Shown: one piece after another, positions 61,270-64,000 of the stretch
How positions within the stretch are numbered: position 1 is the stretch's first letter
How the letters are laid out: every line of letters starts with the position of its first letter
From: Corynebacterium vitaeruminis DSM 20294
Lineage (GTDB): Bacteria; Actinomycetota; Actinomycetes; Mycobacteriales; Mycobacteriaceae
Assembly: GCF_000550805.1 (NCBI RefSeq)
Contig: NZ_CP004353.1
Span: 2,294,001 to 2,358,000 of the forward strand
Length of the DNA stretch: 64,000 bases
Direction of reading: 5' to 3'
Made by a program: the position numbers and the translations under genes
The notes under the pieces: model-generated
Database searches by the model: none
Seen by the model: only the letters and a program-made list of their open reading frames with translations
What the model was told of the DNA's origin: nothing

Positions 61270-62019
61270 CTAGCTCAAGGGGCGGCGCAGCGCGCACACC
61301 GTGATCGAGTTGGGCGCCACCTCGGTGAACCCGGCGTCTTGAACCAGCACCGCGCCCTCCGCCGCGCAGCACCGCGCGAACTCGGCGGCATCCACCCCGC
61401 GCACCTGCAGGTCGAAGCCGGTTGCCGCCCACGCGCGGGCCTCCTCCTCGGTCATGGCCGCCGCGAGCAGCATGGAGGCGTGGCCTACCTGCGCGGCCGC
61501 CTTCCCCGCGGACATGGTCAAATCCCGGTCGACGTAGAGCGTGGGGACGTCGCGGACGGGGATCGTGGCGTAGTCGACCTGCGGCAGGTCGGTGTTGCCG
61601 ATCTGCAGCTTCGCGATGAGCGGGTCGACCTCGCTCACCGCACTCGGGACGAAGGCCCGGGCCTGCGCGGTGCCGTGCGTGACCGTCACCCCGGGCAGGT
61701 TCTGGACGTGGGTCCAGCCGCTGTTCCTCGAGCGCCGGGCCACCTTGCGGATGCGGTGCCCGTACCAGTTCTTCAGCCCCTCCCAGAAGGCGCCGTCTTC
61801 GCCTGCTCGATCGTCGAGGCACACGCCGACGACCGCGCGCGCAGCGGCCGCGAGGACGTCGTTACGCGCGGGCGGGTCCTGCTTGGGCAGGTTGAGCACG
61901 ATCTGCATGGCCTGGATCGTGCTGGGGTCGTCCGGGTCCTCGGGGTCGCGTTTCCAATTGCGATCCCCGCAGTAGGCGGAGAGACGCTCGTGGGCGATGG
62001 CGAAGGCGTCCTTAGACAC
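61270..62019 (-). CDS. Peptidyl-tRNA hydrolase 2-like protein with duplicated layout
   Basis: 249 residues. The C-terminal half (~160-249) matches the PTH2 fold: TLYVDRDLTMSAGKAAAQVGHASMLLAAAM, FDLQVRGVDAAEFARCCAAEGAVLVQDAGFTEVAPNSITVCALRR. The N-terminal half (MQIVLNLPKQDPPARNDVLAAAARAVVG ... THVQNLPGVTVTHGTAQARAFVPS) looks like a weakly similar, degenerate second copy. The family would recycle peptidyl-tRNA, but the fused form in actinobacteria is uncharacterised as far as I know. Overlaps the serB stop by eight bases, so co-transcribed. Confidence 0.75.
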   Translation of the reverse strand: MSKDAFAIAHERLSAYCGDRNWKRDPEDPDDPSTIQAMQIVLNLPKQDPPARNDVLAAAARAVVGVCLDDRAGEDGAFWEGLKNWYGHRIRKVARRSRNSGWTHVQNLPGVTVTHGTAQARAFVPSAVSEVDPLIAKLQIGNTDLPQVDYATIPVRDVPTLYVDRDLTMSAGKAAAQVGHASMLLAAAMTEEEARAWAATGFDLQVRGVDAAEFARCCAAEGAVLVQDAGFTEVAPNSITVCALRRPLS

Positions 62020-63319
62020 GCTGCTCCAGGGGGACGCGGCGCAGGGTGCCCTCTTCCTCCTCGGCGGCGTCGATCTCGGCGCGGGTGATGCCCAGCATGT
62101 GCAGCACCTCGTCGAGGAAGGGCGAGTTGACGCTCGTGTCGGCGATCTCGCGCAGGGCGGGCTTGGCGTTGAAGGCGACGCCGAGGCCCGCGGCGGAGAT
62201 CATGTCGATGTCGTTGGCGCCGTCGCCCACGGCGACGGTCTGGTGCATCTCGAGGCCGGAGTCGGCGGCGAACTCGCGGAGGAACTGCGCCTTGGCGGCG
62301 CGGTCGACGACCTTGCCGAGCACGCGGCCGGTGAGCTTGCCGTCGACGATCTCCAGGGTGTTGGCGCGCACGTAGTCGAGGTCGAGATCCTTGGCCAGGT
62401 CCTCGAGAACCTGAATGAAGCCGCCGGAGACCACAGCCGCCTTGTAGCCCAGGCGCTTGAGGGTGCGGATGGTGGTGCGGGCGCCTGGGGTGAGCTTGAT
62501 GTCCTTGGCCACCTCGTCGATGACGGAAGCGTCAAGCCCCGCGAGGGTCTTCACGCGCTCGCGGAGGGAGTGCTCGAAGTCGAGCTCGCCGCGCATGGCG
62601 CGCTCGGTGACCTCGGCGACCTCCTTCTCCTTGCCCGCGTGGGCGGCGAGCATCTCGATGACCTCGCCGGTGATGAGGGTGGAGTCGCAGTCGAAGCAGA
62701 TGAGCCGCTTGGAGCGGCGCAAAAGGCCCGCGCGCTCGATGGCGATGTCCACGCCCAGCTCCGGGGTGAGCTCGGCCAGCGCCTTGCGCAGCGGGATGCC
62801 GCCGCCGGGTGCTGCGTTGGCAACGGTGATCTTCATTTCGATGCCGGTGACGGGGTAGTCGGCGATTCCGCGAATGGTATCGATGTTCGCGTTGTAGTCG
62901 GCCAGGGTCTGGCCGATGCGGGAGATCGCCTTGGCGGAGACCGGGTTGCCGAGGATGACTACCTCATGGGTGGAGCGCGGGCGGGAGGACTCGGCGACGT
63001 CCTGAATCTCCACCGTGACCTTCTGCCCGTAGCCCTTGAGCGTCTCGTTCAGGCCCTCCTTGAGGGTGTCCAGCCCCTCCGGCTTGAGCCCCACGAAGGC
63101 GGCCAGCGAAAGGAAGCCGCGGAACTGGGACTGTTCCACGTCGAGGAGCTGGATCCCGTTGGCGGCGAGTACTCGGAAGAAGGCGGCGGTCACGCCCTGG
63201 CGGTCAGGGCCGGAAACGGTGACGACCGCGGGGGCGAGCCCCTCGCCCAGCGCCACGGTCAGGTTGGAAGCGTCAGTAGTAGTCACACACAGTATTGTTT
63301 CATGTGCCATCCCGGACAC
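62012..63319 (-). CDS. serB: Phosphoserine phosphatase with two ACT domains
   Basis: Up to 435 residues. Two ACT domains (~25-190; VVTVSGPDRQGVTAAFFRVLAANG and VVILGNPVSAKAISRIGQTLA) precede a HAD phosphatase: ICFDCDSTLITGEVIE nucleophile DxDST, KLGYKAAVVSGGF, and VAVGDGANDIDMISAAGLGVAFNAKP. Last step of serine synthesis; ACT domains suggest allosteric control by serine. The start is uncertain: ATG 63319 and 63310 lie against the ctaD terminator; GTG 63286 would give a shorter protein starting VTTTDASN. Confidence 0.93.
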   Translation of the reverse strand: MSGMAHETILCVTTTDASNLTVALGEGLAPAVVTVSGPDRQGVTAAFFRVLAANGIQLLDVEQSQFRGFLSLAAFVGLKPEGLDTLKEGLNETLKGYGQKVTVEIQDVAESSRPRSTHEVVILGNPVSAKAISRIGQTLADYNANIDTIRGIADYPVTGIEMKITVANAAPGGGIPLRKALAELTPELGVDIAIERAGLLRRSKRLICFDCDSTLITGEVIEMLAAHAGKEKEVAEVTERAMRGELDFEHSLRERVKTLAGLDASVIDEVAKDIKLTPGARTTIRTLKRLGYKAAVVSGGFIQVLEDLAKDLDLDYVRANTLEIVDGKLTGRVLGKVVDRAAKAQFLREFAADSGLEMHQTVAVGDGANDIDMISAAGLGVAFNAKPALREIADTSVNSPFLDEVLHMLGITRAEIDAAEEEEGTLRRVPLEQRV

Positions 63320-63321
63320 GC

Positions 63322-63366
63322 CAAAATCCCCCCATTTCGTCCAAGACGAAATGGGGGGATTTTCGT
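63322..63366. terminator. Strong terminator behind ctaD
   Basis: AAAATCCCCCCATTTCGTC-CAA-GACGAAATGGGGGGATTTT, a perfect 19-bp stem with A/T tails, between the ctaD stop and serB on the same strand. Confidence 0.9.
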
Positions 63367-63397
63367 AATTTCAGTCAGCGAGGAAGGGATGCTTCCA

Positions 63398-64000
63398 CTA
63401 GACGTTTGCTGGCTGCTTGTTCACCGGCTCGGTGTGGTGGCCAACGTGTGCCTCGCGGCGCATGCGCTCCACCATGTGCGGGTAGTGCAGCTCGAACGCA
63501 GGACGCTCGGAACGGATACGCGGCAGCGAGGTGAAGTTGTGGCGAGGCGGCGGGCAGGAGGTAGCCCACTCGAGGGAGTTGCCGTAACCCCACGGATCGT
63601 CGACGGTGACGATCTCGCCGTAACGCCAGGACTTGAAGACGTTCCAGATGAGCGGGATGACGGACATACCCAGCACGAAGGAGAAGATCGTGGAAACCTG
63701 GTTGTAGATGGTGAAGCCGTCGGACTCGAGGTAGTCGGCGTAACGACGCGGCATACCCATGTTGCCCACCCAGTGCTGAACCAGGAAGGTACCGTGGAAG
63801 CCGACGAAGGTCAGCCAGAAGTGAATCTTGCCCAGGCGCTCGTCCAGCATACGACCGGTCATCTTCGGGAACCAGAAGTACACACCGGCGAAGGATGCGA
63901 ACACCACGGTACCGAACAGGGTGTAGTGGAAGTGAGCGATCAGGAAGTAGGACTCAGCGATCTGGAAGTCCAGCGGCGGGGAGGCCAGCATGATGCCGGT
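63398..64000 (-). CDS. ctaD: Cytochrome c oxidase subunit I, 3' part
   Basis: About 200 C-terminal residues; the gene continues beyond the window. Heme-copper oxidase helices: [32 protein letters not shown], with HFHY carrying the heme a and a3 histidines; [29 protein letters not shown]; and [26 protein letters not shown]. Catalytic subunit of the aa3 oxidase that, in corynebacteria, works in a supercomplex with cytochrome bc1. The tail [26 protein letters not shown] is typical of actinobacterial CtaD. Confidence 0.95.
   Translation of the reverse strand, partial: TGIMLASPPLDFQIAESYFLIAHFHYTLFGTVVFASFAGVYFWFPKMTGRMLDERLGKIHFWLTFVGFHGTFLVQHWVGNMGMPRRYADYLESDGFTIYNQVSTIFSFVLGMSVIPLIWNVFKSWRYGEIVTVDDPWGYGNSLEWATSCPPPRHNFTSLPRIRSERPAFELHYPHMVERMRREAHVGHHTEPVNKQPANV

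Noticed and set aside
59644..62088. Plus-strand frame of 814 codons overlapping dinG in another frame
   Set aside because: Arg/Pro-rich shadow; dinG has all helicase motifs in its own frame.

Overview
The window comes from a Corynebacterium chromosome (high-GC, mycolate-type actinobacterium). Evidence: a C50 decaprenoxanthin-type carotenoid operon (crtE, MMPL transporter, crtB, crtI, crtYe, crtYf, crtEb) under a MarR regulator, a 3,016-residue type I fatty acid synthase with a separate AcpS, and the block dinG / pncB / clpS / DUF2017 / P1 peptidase / rhomboid / murI / metallo-beta-lactamase protein / rph / rdgB / DUF3817, which has the gene order I recall for the Mycobacterium tuberculosis Rv1329c-Rv1343c region. 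I do not assign a species.

Layout. 1-14.3 kb: the carotenoid locus and neighbours: a glycosyltransferase (crtX-like, cut by the window edge), a photolyase gene with a frameshift, an SDR protein, a secreted lipocalin, crtR, the seven-gene crt operon and a 5'-truncated dnaE2. 14.3-16.6 kb: a scar made of a broken LppP/LprE-type lipoprotein gene, an intact IS3-family element and a 5'-truncated MFS exporter. 16.7-19.6 kb: copper operon copZ-copA-csoR with a clear promoter/operator. 19.7-24.3 kb: an L,D-transpeptidase lipoprotein, two identical tRNA-Lys genes, pncA, a DUF3618 protein, bcp, a TetR regulator and acpS. 24.3-38.8 kb: a complete aerobic phenylacetate (paa) catabolic cluster: paaZ, paaI, paaABCDE-G-J-F-H, paaR, paaK and a likely uptake transporter. 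38.9-47.9 kb: fas-I. 48.2-50.9 kb: small secreted or membrane proteins and tRNA-Leu. 51.3-64 kb: rdgB, rph, Rv1339-like enzyme, murI, rhomboid, P1 peptidase, DUF2017, clpS, CAP-like protein, pncB, dinG, PTH2-like protein, serB and the 3' part of ctaD (cut by the window edge).

How the genes work together. CrtE-B-I-Eb-Ye/Yf convert FPP to a C50 cyclic carotenoid, a glycosyltransferase may glycosylate it, and CrtR controls the operon. A near-identical 20-bp motif lies in front of both crtE and the lipocalin gene, which suggests that the lipocalin belongs to the same regulon. Phenylacetate is imported, activated by PaaK, epoxidised by PaaABCE, isomerised by PaaG, ring-opened and oxidised by PaaZ, and beta-oxidised by PaaF/H/J. 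Three 22-bp PaaR-type operators mark its promoters. AcpS would activate the ACP domain of FAS-I. PncA and PncB form a nicotinamide salvage pair.

The most notable unexplained structure is a dispersed short repeat with the 10-mer core GTCGACAAGC (longer form GCCGTAGGCGTCGACAAGCG). I count 14 copies of the core in the window, mostly directly behind stop codons, with two copies inside coding sequences. The other main observations are the secreted lipocalin tied to carotenoid genes and the change of codon style at the IS3 scar, which suggests that the crt region and the rest have different histories or were joined by rearrangement.
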